DNA of 64,000 nt from Thalassolituus maritimus (GTDB taxonomy: Bacteria > Pseudomonadota > Gammaproteobacteria > Pseudomonadales > Oceanobacteraceae). Every line of letters starts with the position of its first letter. The stretch's first letter is position 1. The stretch covers positions 434,001 to 498,000 of the forward strand of contig NZ_FTOH01000001.1 of the NCBI RefSeq assembly GCF_900156675.1. The letters are read 5' to 3'. The position numbers and the translations under genes were made by a program. Below are positions 26,057-34,999 of the stretch, piece by piece. Below the pieces are notes generated by a model. It worked only from the letters and a program-made list of their open reading frames with translations, was not told the DNA's origin and did not search any database.

Positions 26057-26164
26057 ATTTATATCCCTGTTGTTGTCATAGTGCTCACTGGATCAGAGCA
26101 AGCTTGTAGTCAGTCTAAATTGATGACAACGCGAAGGAAAGTCAGTTCATCGGGAAAGCGCAGA

Positions 26165-27037
26165 TCAGCGTATCACCGATGCGGCCAGGACCGCGGCAAG
26201 AACACCGATCGAAGCCCCGGCAATAGCGGCTCGCAAAGCAGTGGATCTGACCATTCTGACGGTGGCTCTACGGTGATCCTCGAGTGCGGAATCAAAAGCC
26301 ATTTTCTGAACCTGAAGCTTGCTGGTCAGTTCATCAGTGGCACGTTTTACCATACGGTCTGCGACGGCAGCGGCCAGTTTCTGATTCGCTGTTTTAGTGC
26401 GGTTAAACAGGCGCTCGGATTCAAATTCTGCGTCGAGTTCTTTCTGTACTTCACCCACCTGTTGCTGTAATTGGCGTCGCATAACTTCAAGCTGGTGCCG
26501 TTGATGCTGCTGGAGCTGTGAGGCTGTGGTATCAATGCCTGCGGTAATTTCTCCTTTGGCCTCCGTCAAGGCACTTCTGAGGTGCTTCTGTACCAGACGG
26601 TCAATCTCTACTAAAGGAATAGAAGCGGTAGGCAAAGTAGTCACGTCCTTATTCGCGTCATTTGCAGCGGGCTTGTCGAGGGAGCGTATAACCGCCATGA
26701 CGGCCTCTTGATCGGCAGGTTTGCAAAGAACACCGTTGGCGCCTTTCTGCAGTGCAATCCGGAAATAGTCTTCGCCGTCTTTCGATGTATACATGATGGT
26801 AGGGATGGCAGAGGTCTTGGGATTTGCCCGAATCATCTGGGTGGCCTCAAGCCCATCCATTCCCGGCATCATATGATCCATGAATATGATGTCTGGCTGA
26901 CGATGCTCAAGGAAAGCCAATGCAGCTTCGGCGCTCTCGACGGTATCGACGTTTACCTGAATGCGAGCGAGGAGTCTTTGCAGCACCAGGCGCGCAGATT
27001 TCGAGTCATCAACAATGAGGGCACTTTTTATCAGCAT
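26165..27037 (-). CDS. response-regulator receiver with coiled coil and C-terminal membrane anchor
   Basis: 290 residues from the ATG at 27037 (MLIKSALIVDDS); an ATG at 27067 would give a 10-residue leader and has slightly better Shine-Dalgarno bases, so the start is unsure. The receiver is complete: DD at 10-11, phospho-Asp D54 in IFMDHMMPG, Thr in YTSKD, Lys in LCKPAD. After a linker, residues about 165-250 form a Gln/Glu-rich coiled coil, and the last about 23 residues (AAIAGASIGVLAAVLAASVI) form a membrane helix. This layout, a phosphorylatable head tethered by a C-terminal tail anchor, is unusual and has no output domain I know. Confidence 0.75.
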   Translation of the reverse strand: MLIKSALIVDDSKSARLVLQRLLARIQVNVDTVESAEAALAFLEHRQPDIIFMDHMMPGMDGLEATQMIRANPKTSAIPTIMYTSKDGEDYFRIALQKGANGVLCKPADQEAVMAVIRSLDKPAANDANKDVTTLPTASIPLVEIDRLVQKHLRSALTEAKGEITAGIDTTASQLQQHQRHQLEVMRRQLQQQVGEVQKELDAEFESERLFNRTKTANQKLAAAVADRMVKRATDELTSKLQVQKMAFDSALEDHRRATVRMVRSTALRAAIAGASIGVLAAVLAASVIR

Positions 27038-27217
27038 GGCTATATTATTGTTATGCAAAAATGCCATCTTTAGTCGATTCCATATCGAAATCAAGGATTT
27101 ATTACGCCTAACTTGAACCAGGTCACAGGGTGTGAGTGTGAGAATTGCACGGAGAGCATCAGAAATTGAGTGTATCTGGCATAATAGATAAGTGAGATAT
27201 CTGGCAGGGGGCCAATA

Positions 27218-28087
27218 ATGACAGTACAAGACCATGGGCATTTAATTAAGCGGGCTGCTGTAGCGTCTCTGGTGACTGCGACAGTTCTGCTGCTTTCAAA
27301 AGCCGCGGCGTGGTCTGCCAGTGACTCGGCGAGTGTGCTGTCTTCTCTGCTCGATAGCCTGATGGACATTGCGGCCTCCCTCATCAACTTTTTCGCAATA
27401 CGTTATGCACTAATGCCCCCGGATGACGAACATCCTTTTGGTCATAGCAAAGCAGAAGGGCTGGCTGCATTAATGCAGTCAGCGTTTATCCTCGGTTCGG
27501 CGACTATGTTGCTGCTTCATGTGATCGATCGTCTGTTGAAACCACAGGAACTAACGGCCCTGCCTGAAAGTATTGGCGTGATGGCTTTTTCTACGTTAGC
27601 CACCCTATGCCTCGTGATGTACCAACGTTATGTCTGGCGTAAAACCGGATCACTCGCGGTTAAAGCAGATTCGGCACATTATCTCAGTGATATTCTGACG
27701 AATATCGCCGTTATCGTAGCTCTTGTCGGTGCTATGTGGGGCGTATTGTGGCTTGACGCCGTCATTGCGTTACTCGTTGCCGTAATACTGGTGTTCGGGG
27801 TTATTACTATCGTTAAAGAGGCTCTTGCTGTATTGATGGATCAGGCACTGGATGCAGATGATGAGGCGGAGCTGATAAATATCATTAATACGGCTGACGG
27901 GGTCCTGGGTTACCATGACCTGAAGACGCGCCAGTCGGGTGTGGTTCAGTTTGTGCAATTCCATCTTGAGCTTTCCGCAGAGCAGTCGTTAAAGCAGGCA
28001 CATGCAACCGGGGAAGCGCTTGAGCAGAGAATTCTGGAGCGTTTTCCGCGAGCTGAAATTCTGATACACCACGATCCTATCCGATGA
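27218..28087 (+). CDS. fieF: cation diffusion facilitator, FieF-like
   Basis: 289 residues, six predicted membrane helices, the usual length. The metal-site Asp pair in helix 2 is DSLMD (expected D-x3-D) and the helix 5 site is HYLSD (H-x3-D), as in Fe/Zn-exporting FieF (YiiP). The C-terminal cytosolic domain (residues about 210-285) has the expected alpha/beta shape and ends HHDPIR. It exports divalent Zn or Fe in exchange for protons; the exact metal cannot be read from sequence. The downstream outer-membrane protein gene overlaps it by 4 bp (ATGA). Confidence 0.92.
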   Translation: MTVQDHGHLIKRAAVASLVTATVLLLSKAAAWSASDSASVLSSLLDSLMDIAASLINFFAIRYALMPPDDEHPFGHSKAEGLAALMQSAFILGSATMLLLHVIDRLLKPQELTALPESIGVMAFSTLATLCLVMYQRYVWRKTGSLAVKADSAHYLSDILTNIAVIVALVGAMWGVLWLDAVIALLVAVILVFGVITIVKEALAVLMDQALDADDEAELINIINTADGVLGYHDLKTRQSGVVQFVQFHLELSAEQSLKQAHATGEALEQRILERFPRAEILIHHDPIR

Positions 28088-29085
28088 TTCGCAGTGCATT
28101 TTTAACAGCCTCTCTGTTCGTATTCTTTTTATCAGACTGTCTGGCCAGCGGCTTCGACGAGCCAACGCTTATTCCTTACGGAACCGTATGGCCCGAGAAA
28201 CCAGAAACTGAAGAAGATGTTCAGACAGAAGTGACTGATGACATGGCAGAACGGTCACGTCGTTGGTTGATTGATCATCTGGATAATCTGTCGGGCGGGA
28301 TTGATAGTTTCTTCGTCGATCGTTTTTTTAATGATGATGTGACTGATGTTCAGGGGCATGGCAGCCACGCAAAATTTTCTTTTTTTACGCGCCGTGAATT
28401 GGGTGACCCGGTGGACTACAAGTTTGGAGTCAGCCTCAATATCGAACTTCCTCATACTAATGACAGATTAAATCTTCTGCTGGAATCGGAAGACGAGGAC
28501 GTTCGCGAGTCGCAGGTATTAGAAAGCCCTGATAACGTTACCTACAGTTCCGCACTGCGATTTATTATCCAACAAACAGAGCGTTGGAGCTCATCGGTTG
28601 ATGCCGGTATACGCTGGGGAATTCCGCCAGATCCGTTTGTGCGTTTTCGGGCTAAGCGCCCCGTGTATTTTGACTACTGGAACTTCACCTTCCGTCAGGA
28701 GCTTAATTACTATACCTCGGATGGTTATGGCTCTGTGACGGATCTGACCTTTGACCGTCCGATTGATACGCAGCGCTTATTCCGCTATGAAATGGAGAGC
28801 GAATATCTCCTCAATAATGACTATTTTACTTTGATGTACGGCGCTGGCCTGTACCATGAAATCAACCCGATTTATGCGTACGCCATTCTGGCGAAAGCCA
28901 CGGGGGACACGGAATACGGTGCCACTTTTGACGCCTATGAATTCGGCGTACGTCTGCGTCGACGTATTTATCACGACTGGATGTTTGCTGAATTACATCC
29001 TCAGTACATCTGGACTCGTGAAAACGACTGGGAGCCGACGCCGGTACTGATGCTTCGCTTGCAGGCTGAATTCAGGCGGCAATAA
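28084..29085 (+). CDS. outer-membrane beta-barrel-like protein, unknown
   Basis: 333 residues. A signal peptide ends near SDCLASG. From about residue 95 the sequence alternates aromatic and polar residues in short strands (KFSFFTRRELGD, YKFGVSLNIELP, WNFTFRQELNYYTSDGYGS, EFGVRLRRRIYHDW), and the protein ends LMLRLQAEFRR. This is the pattern of a small barrel of perhaps 10-12 strands, although there is no terminal aromatic residue. It is coupled to fieF by a 4 bp overlap. Function unknown. Confidence 0.65.
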   Translation: MIRSAFLTASLFVFFLSDCLASGFDEPTLIPYGTVWPEKPETEEDVQTEVTDDMAERSRRWLIDHLDNLSGGIDSFFVDRFFNDDVTDVQGHGSHAKFSFFTRRELGDPVDYKFGVSLNIELPHTNDRLNLLLESEDEDVRESQVLESPDNVTYSSALRFIIQQTERWSSSVDAGIRWGIPPDPFVRFRAKRPVYFDYWNFTFRQELNYYTSDGYGSVTDLTFDRPIDTQRLFRYEMESEYLLNNDYFTLMYGAGLYHEINPIYAYAILAKATGDTEYGATFDAYEFGVRLRRRIYHDWMFAELHPQYIWTRENDWEPTPVLMLRLQAEFRRQ

Positions 29086-29668
29086 TTTTGCGGAAGGTCA
29101 GGTTAATGCGTGGCTCTGACACGCGAGCACGCCTTGGGAGTGCGTGTTGCCAATCGGACTGCATGCCAGCCTTCATGATGAGCAGGCTACCGTGTTGAAG
29201 GGGCAGGGAGTGTGCCTGACGCGTTGCACCACTGGGCCGTAGCGTGAAATCTCTTTCCGCTCCCAGGCTTAAAGAGGCGATCACTGGTGTTTCGCCTAAT
29301 TCAGGCTCATCGTCACTGTGCCACCCCATGCTGTCCTGTCCGTTGCGATAGAGGTTAAGCAACACCGAATTAAATTCAACGCCTGCTATTTGGGACAGTT
29401 CTTTTGCTAACGAGGCAAGATAGTCTGGCCAGGTAACAGACGTGAAATCTGTTCCTGAATATCGGTAAGTATGAGGGCGATCTCCCATCCAGGCTTGCAG
29501 CCGTGGAATCGGGTGTCTTTTTCCGTAGATGGTGATGCTTGGCTGCTGCCAGGCAATGTCAGACAGCAGGCGACTCAGTAATTTATCGCTGTTCCCGCGG
29601 GATAACCAATGGGGAAAATATTCCATGCTGCCATCCGGCAGCATGGTTTGCCCGAACAGGTCACTCAT
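29072..29668 (-). CDS. alkB: 2-oxoglutarate/Fe(II)-dependent DNA repair dioxygenase, AlkB-like
   Basis: About 198 residues from the ATG at 29668, which is one base after the cysK stop (TGAGATG); the frame is open to 29692 inside cysK. The HxD iron ligand pair is WHSDDE, the second His lies in the C-terminal part (DWQHALPRR), and RINLTFRK holds the 2-oxoglutarate-binding Arg pair. It oxidatively demethylates 1-methyladenine and 3-methylcytosine in DNA. It belongs with the ALKBH2/3-like short group (SMEYFPHWL at the N-terminus). Coupling to cysK is positional only; no mechanistic link is known. Confidence 0.88.
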   Translation of the reverse strand: MSDLFGQTMLPDGSMEYFPHWLSRGNSDKLLSRLLSDIAWQQPSITIYGKRHPIPRLQAWMGDRPHTYRYSGTDFTSVTWPDYLASLAKELSQIAGVEFNSVLLNLYRNGQDSMGWHSDDEPELGETPVIASLSLGAERDFTLRPSGATRQAHSLPLQHGSLLIMKAGMQSDWQHALPRRARVSEPRINLTFRKIIAA

Positions 29669-29669
29669 C

Positions 29670-30620
29670 TCAGTTATCGAAGAAACCTTCAAACAGAGGA
29701 GAGGTCAGGTAGCGTTCGCCAGAGTCTGGGAGAACGACAACGATGGTCTTGTCTGCATAGGCAGGATCTTCGGCCAGGCGCAGAGCGCCAATCATAGCTG
29801 CTCCGCACGAGATACCCGCGAGAATACCTTCTTCGGACATCAGCCGGTGTGCCATTGCCATAGAGTCGTCGTTGGAGACAGGCTCAACTCTGTCCAGCAA
29901 TGAAATATCGAGGTTGCCCGGAATAAAGTTAGCGCCGATGCCCTGAATTTTGTGCGGCCCCGGAGTCAGCTCTTTACCTGCGATTTTCTGAGTAATGATG
30001 GCAGAATCCGCAGGTTCAACGGCGACCGCTTCAACAGAGCTCTTCTGACCTTTAAGGTAGCGGGCACAACCACTGATCGTGCCGCCAGTGCCGACACCTG
30101 CAACAATAACATCGACGGTTCCGTCAGTATCGTTCCAGATTTCCGGGCCCGTTGTCTTTTCGTGGATAGCCGGGTTGGCCGGGTTTTCGAACTGCTGCAG
30201 CATAATTCGGTTTTCAGGCGACTCGGCCAGGAGCGCCTCCGCCTTCTGAACTGCTCCTTTCATGCCTTTAGGACCTTCAGTCAGTACCAGGTTAGCACCC
30301 AGAGCCTGCATCACCTTACGGCGCTCTACGCTCATGGTTTCCGGCATGCAAAGGGTGACTTTGTAGCCGCGTGCTGTCGCGACAAAAGCAAGGGCAATAC
30401 CGGTATTGCCGCTGGTAGGCTCGACAATCTCCATGCCGGGCTTCAGCAGGCCATCCTGCTCGGCCTGCCAGACCATGTTGGCGCCGATGCGGCACTTGAC
30501 CGAATGCGCCGGGTTCCGGTTCTCAAGTTTGGCGTATAAACGCGGGTGTTGCGTCAGTTTACGGATGCGGACGAGTGGGGTGTTGCCGATTGACTGGGTA
30601 ATGTCGTCGTAGACCTTCAT
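29670..30620 (-). CDS. cysK: cysteine synthase A (O-acetylserine sulfhydrylase)
   Basis: 316 residues, the usual length. The PLP lysine is K42 in [10 protein letters not shown], and the phosphate/substrate loop PTSGNTGIA follows at 68-76. GTGGTISG and the C-terminal PDSGERYL are present. The segment [16 protein letters not shown] is the CysK form rather than CysM. It makes L-cysteine from O-acetylserine and sulfide. The stop is followed one base later by alkB, so the pair is probably one transcript. Confidence 0.95.
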   Translation of the reverse strand: MKVYDDITQSIGNTPLVRIRKLTQHPRLYAKLENRNPAHSVKCRIGANMVWQAEQDGLLKPGMEIVEPTSGNTGIALAFVATARGYKVTLCMPETMSVERRKVMQALGANLVLTEGPKGMKGAVQKAEALLAESPENRIMLQQFENPANPAIHEKTTGPEIWNDTDGTVDVIVAGVGTGGTISGCARYLKGQKSSVEAVAVEPADSAIITQKIAGKELTPGPHKIQGIGANFIPGNLDISLLDRVEPVSNDDSMAMAHRLMSEEGILAGISCGAAMIGALRLAEDPAYADKTIVVVLPDSGERYLTSPLFEGFFDN

Positions 30621-30697
30621 AGTTTCCTCAGTGACAATATTTCTGGTTGGGCTAAACTTAGGCCGATATGTGATGTACTAACGACAGCAAACCGGGA

Positions 30698-31969
30698 GTG
30701 AAGTTGCCCAGTTCCAACGTTCAGCGAGACAGCGATACCTTAAGGCCCCTTGAAAGCCAGATCAATATGCTAACCAGCCTGATCGAGCGTAAAAAAGCAG
30801 GTGGGCGTTTTCCAGCAGCCTTAGAGGCCAGTTATCAATCGTTTCGTCTCCGTCAGTTTTTCAGCGTGGATCTGCGTGTCATCATGTCTGGCTTGCTGGT
30901 CTTCGTGGTCTTTGGCTGGGCAGATTTCTCATTTGGTGGCGCCCAGTCAGTCATGTTGTTCAGTATCCGGGTACTTATCGCTGTGCTTCTGATGCTGGCG
31001 ATCATCTGGATTCCCCGCAGTCGCTTTGCACCATATTCTCTCTACGCCCTGGTGGTCGGAGTGTATATATGCTTCCTGTCGGTGCTCTGGAATATTTATA
31101 TCGTAGATCTGCCTTGGGGCTATTTCTACCATCTGGGTATGATTCCCATGCAGGTCTTTGCTTTACTCGGCCTGCGCAGCAATTATCGCGCGATGTTTTC
31201 CTGCTCATTGGCCATGTTGCTGAGTTATACCGCGTTTATCGTTTTGCTGCCGGGTCCCGCTGAATTGACCGAAGTGAACCGTCTGGCCATGGCCATGGCG
31301 CCTTATTACATCCTTTTCTGGGCGATACTGGTCATTATGGCATCCTATCTGTCATATACGATTGAGTCTGGTACCCGCACTGACTTCATCAAAAACCGCT
31401 TATTGGCACTCGAGGCTGATAGGCTGCAGTATCTTGGCAGGCGCCTGCAGCAGTTGTCGACGACTGACTCACTGACGGGGATTGCCAATCGCCGTCACGC
31501 GGAAACTCAGCTATCAGAAGAATGGAGACGTTGCCTGCGTAGTAATGAGCCTTTGGCGGCTCTGATGGTCGATGTTGATTTATTCAAAGCCTATAACGAC
31601 CAGTATGGCCATCAGCAGGGGGATTCTTGCCTGCGTAGTATTGCGCAGAAAATGGCTGAGTTCTGTCGGCGTCCGGGGGATGTCTGCGCACGTTATGGCG
31701 GAGAAGAGTTTGTTATCGTTTTGCCTGAGACAACGCTGAATCAAGCCGAAGAACTAGCGCAGGAGCTGTGTGAGTCGATCGCGGGCCTGAACATTCCTCA
31801 TGCAGGTTCCCCTCATAGTGTTGCAACTGTGAGTGTGGGAGTGGCTGCTGAGATTCCCAGAGCAGGTGATAATTATGAGGGGCTGCTGAAGCGTGCAGAC
31901 ATGGCGCTTTATCAGGCCAAAGGCAATGGCCGAAATCAGGTCAAACGCCAGTCAGTTACATCAAGCTGA
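30698..31969 (+). CDS. membrane diguanylate cyclase
   Basis: 423 residues from the GTG at 30698; the spacing to GGGAG is short, so a TTG two codons later is also possible. Six hydrophobic segments lie at about residues 60-225, then a GGDEF domain starts at SLTGIANRR. The active loop is RYGGEEF, the metal Asp residues are in MVDVDLFK, and no RxxD inhibitory site precedes the loop (PGDVCARYGGEEF). It should be an active cyclase that turns two GTP into c-di-GMP, controlled by an unknown signal through the membrane domain. No EAL partner is adjacent. Confidence 0.9.
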   Translation: MKLPSSNVQRDSDTLRPLESQINMLTSLIERKKAGGRFPAALEASYQSFRLRQFFSVDLRVIMSGLLVFVVFGWADFSFGGAQSVMLFSIRVLIAVLLMLAIIWIPRSRFAPYSLYALVVGVYICFLSVLWNIYIVDLPWGYFYHLGMIPMQVFALLGLRSNYRAMFSCSLAMLLSYTAFIVLLPGPAELTEVNRLAMAMAPYYILFWAILVIMASYLSYTIESGTRTDFIKNRLLALEADRLQYLGRRLQQLSTTDSLTGIANRRHAETQLSEEWRRCLRSNEPLAALMVDVDLFKAYNDQYGHQQGDSCLRSIAQKMAEFCRRPGDVCARYGGEEFVIVLPETTLNQAEELAQELCESIAGLNIPHAGSPHSVATVSVGVAAEIPRAGDNYEGLLKRADMALYQAKGNGRNQVKRQSVTSS

Positions 31970-31989
31970 CCGGCGTTTGTGATTGAGTT

Positions 31990-32874
31990 TTACTGACCGC
32001 TACGCAGGGCTTCCAGGCGGGCGTCTTTCTCTTCCCAGAGCTTCTGTACCCATTGCTGAAAATGCAGGCGATAGCTGTCGTCTGTCTCGTAGTCACCATT
32101 AATCAATTCGGCTGGAATCGGTTTCTCTTCGACAACGACATTGCAGCGCGGCATTTTACCCTGCATAAAATCCCAGAAGGTTGGAATGCCGTCCGGGTAG
32201 TTGATGGTCACGTCCAGTATTGACTGGAACTGATCTCCCATAGCGCTCATGGCGAATGCCATGCCACCCGCTTTGGGCTTCAGCAGGTGTTTGAAAGGCG
32301 AGCCGGTTTCATCGTGCTTCTTCTGAGTAAAGCGTGTGCCTTCGAGAAAATTCATCACACTGGTCGGCATGTCTTTGAACTTTTCACAGGCCGCGCGTGT
32401 TGTATCCAGGTCTTTGCCCTTCATTTCAGGGTGTTTCGCCAGGTACTCTTTGCTGTAGCGTTTCATAAACGGGAAATCGAGTGCCCACCAGGCTGCGCCC
32501 ATGATAGGCACCTTGATAAGTTCCTGTTTGAGGAAAAACTTCAGAAGCGGAATCCGGCCATTTAATGTGTGTTGTAGTACCAGAATATCGACCCAACTCT
32601 GGTGATTGCTCAGTACAAAGTACCAGCCGTTGCGGCTCAGATTATCAGGACGCTCAATCGTCCAGTCCATTTTCTGAGTCAGGATCATCCAGCCAGAGTT
32701 ACAGCTGATCCAGGCGTTCGCCACAGCTGCCAATAGAGCTGTAAGTAACTTGCGCACAGGCGCGATGGGGATGATCACTTTAAGGAAAGTCAGCGGAAAG
32801 AGTAAGCACGCCCAGAACAGGGTGTTAATCAACAGCAGCAGACTTGCAATAATGCCGGTTACGATCGGTGGCAT
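31990..32874 (-). CDS. yihG: acyltransferase, YihG-like (PlsC superfamily)
   Basis: 294 residues. An N-terminal membrane helix (about 10-35) is followed by the NHQSWVD catalytic motif, the FLEGTRFT block and DVTINYPD. The distance between blocks and the YFVLSNHQSWVD context match YihG-type lysophosphatidic acid acyltransferases, which use acyl-CoA/ACP to acylate the 2-position. It is the last gene of the bax-like/PilZ-like/ackA/pta block (gap of 10 bases after pta), which links it to central carbon flux only by position. Confidence 0.85.
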   Translation of the reverse strand: MPPIVTGIIASLLLLINTLFWACLLFPLTFLKVIIPIAPVRKLLTALLAAVANAWISCNSGWMILTQKMDWTIERPDNLSRNGWYFVLSNHQSWVDILVLQHTLNGRIPLLKFFLKQELIKVPIMGAAWWALDFPFMKRYSKEYLAKHPEMKGKDLDTTRAACEKFKDMPTSVMNFLEGTRFTQKKHDETGSPFKHLLKPKAGGMAFAMSAMGDQFQSILDVTINYPDGIPTFWDFMQGKMPRCNVVVEEKPIPAELINGDYETDDSYRLHFQQWVQKLWEEKDARLEALRSGQ

Positions 32875-32884
32875 GTCAGATACC

Positions 32885-34999
32885 TTATTTCTGATGTTGG
32901 GACTGAATCGCTGTCAGGGCGATGGTGTAGACAATGTCTTCTACCAGAGCACCACGTGACAGGTCATTTACCGGTTTCGCGAGACCCTGCAGCATCGGTC
33001 CGATACTGATGACGTTGGCACTTCGCTGCACCGCTTTATAGGTTGTATTACCTGTGTTCAGATCCGGGAAGATAAGCACGGTTGCCTGTCCTGCGACCGG
33101 GCTGTCCGGCGCCTTACTTTTGGCAACGCTGGCGGTGGTGGCCGCATCATATTGCAAAGGCCCATCGACTACCAGATCAGGACGGCGCTCACGTACGATG
33201 GCGGTGGCTTCCCGGACTTTCTCTACGTCTGCGCCACTGCCGGATTCGCCCGTCGAGTATGACAGCATGGCAATGCGCACTGGGATATTCATCTGCATGG
33301 CGGATTCGGCACTCTGAATTGCGATATCTGCCAGTTCTTCGGGGCCGGGGTCCGGGTTCACAGCACAGTCACCGTAGACCAGAACCTGATCTGGCAGACC
33401 CATAAAGAACACAGAAGACACAAGCTTGGCGTTGGGAGCTGTTTTGATCAGCTGTAGAGCAGGGCGGATCGTATTCGCCGTGGTATGGATAGCGCCGGAT
33501 ACCAGCCCGTCGACTTCATCCTGTGCCAACATCATGGTGCCGAGCACGACGTTATCTTCCAGCTGAGCAAGCGCCATAGGCTCTGTCAGATTTTTATGTT
33601 TACGGCGTTCAACCATGCCCGCAACGTACTGCTCGCGGACATCGTCTGGATTTACGATACTCAGATCATCTGGCAGCTCAACTTCCTGCGCGCGCGCAAC
33701 CTGACGGATCGTTTCTTCGTGCCCCAGCAAAATACAGTCAGCGATACCGCGGCTTTGGCAGATGGCTGCAGCAGCAATGGTTCTCGGTTCTTCACCTTCA
33801 GGAAGCACGATCCGGCGCTTGTTGGCTCTCGCATGTGATACCAGCTGGTGGCGGAAAGCCGCCGGACTCAGGCGTGGAGTATGTGGCGCACCAATTCTCT
33901 CAGACAGTGTTTCAACATCAAGGTGCTGGGATACTGAATTCATAATGCGCTTGACCCGTTCGGTGTCGTCGACGGGGACGTGGGTGTCCATGTGCGTCAG
34001 TGCCCTAGCGGTGGAATAGCTGTCGGTATCAACACTCAGAACAGGAAGGCCGGTTTGCCATGCACGCTCGCACAGATTGTGCAGGGCATCGGTTGGTGTG
34101 TATCCCGACGTGAGTAGCAATCCAGCGAGTGGCGTGCCATTGGTCGCTGCCATTGCGCTGGCGACAATGATGTCATCCCGGTCTCCTGGCGTCACCACCA
34201 GTGTTCCGGGGCGAAGGTGGTCGATCATATTGGTCAGTGTGCGGGCGCAAAGAGTGATGCGTGCCACGCGCCGCTGATCAATGTCGCCCTCACTGATAAT
34301 GTCTGCTTTCAGCGCACGGGCAATATCAAGCGTACGTGGGCTGAGGAGGTCCGCCTGCCATGGAATGACGCCGAGAACAGGGCAGTCATCAATCGTGATC
34401 TGCTCGCACTCTTTGGCGCTACAGCCTGCCGGGGGCATATCCGCAGGAGATTCTTCAGATGTGGGTAATGCGCCATGAATGTCGGGTGCGCCGGCCTTGT
34501 TAATAATACAGCCCATCATGCTGGCTTTCTTGCCGCCAAAGAGTCCGACCTGCAATTTCAGGTCTGAACGAATCTGGCTGGCACTTTTGCCTTCTGCGCT
34601 GGTGACCAGCAATACGTCTGCCCCCATAGCTTTAGCAATTTCGACATTCAGCTTGGCCGTGTACGGCTCGCTCCGATCTGGTACCAGGCCCTCGATAATC
34701 ACCACATCGCAGCCTTCTGCGACCTGAGCGTGAAGGCCGACAGCATCTTCCAGCGTACGATCCAGCATGCCATTACTCACAGACTGCTGAACATCTGCCA
34801 GTGCCATCGGTTCTGGGGTGTCCAGGTGGAGAACACTGCGGATAAGCTGTGTAGAGCGCTCGTTGGCCGATGAGCCAGGGGCGATCGGTTTCACGAAGCC
34901 AACTTTCAGCCCCTGAGCATCAAGTGCCTGAATCAGTCCCAGGCTGATGGTCGTCAGGCCGCTTTCAGTATCGGTTGGGGCGATGAAAATATTAATCAT
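32885..34999 (-). CDS. pta: phosphate acetyltransferase
   Basis: 704 residues, the long three-domain form. The N-terminus opens FIAPTDTESGLTTISLGLIQ, a P-loop-like fold with a degenerate nucleotide site. A DRTGG-like domain lies at about 210-340, and the catalytic PTA domain fills the C-terminal about 320 residues (RIVLPEGEEPRT, GLVSGAIHTTANTIRPALQ, SYSTGESGSGADVEKVREA). It interconverts acetyl-CoA and acetyl phosphate. The start overlaps ackA by 8 bp, so they are coupled. Confidence 0.95.
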   Translation of the reverse strand: MINIFIAPTDTESGLTTISLGLIQALDAQGLKVGFVKPIAPGSSANERSTQLIRSVLHLDTPEPMALADVQQSVSNGMLDRTLEDAVGLHAQVAEGCDVVIIEGLVPDRSEPYTAKLNVEIAKAMGADVLLVTSAEGKSASQIRSDLKLQVGLFGGKKASMMGCIINKAGAPDIHGALPTSEESPADMPPAGCSAKECEQITIDDCPVLGVIPWQADLLSPRTLDIARALKADIISEGDIDQRRVARITLCARTLTNMIDHLRPGTLVVTPGDRDDIIVASAMAATNGTPLAGLLLTSGYTPTDALHNLCERAWQTGLPVLSVDTDSYSTARALTHMDTHVPVDDTERVKRIMNSVSQHLDVETLSERIGAPHTPRLSPAAFRHQLVSHARANKRRIVLPEGEEPRTIAAAAICQSRGIADCILLGHEETIRQVARAQEVELPDDLSIVNPDDVREQYVAGMVERRKHKNLTEPMALAQLEDNVVLGTMMLAQDEVDGLVSGAIHTTANTIRPALQLIKTAPNAKLVSSVFFMGLPDQVLVYGDCAVNPDPGPEELADIAIQSAESAMQMNIPVRIAMLSYSTGESGSGADVEKVREATAIVRERRPDLVVDGPLQYDAATTASVAKSKAPDSPVAGQATVLIFPDLNTGNTTYKAVQRSANVISIGPMLQGLAKPVNDLSRGALVEDIVYTIALTAIQSQHQK

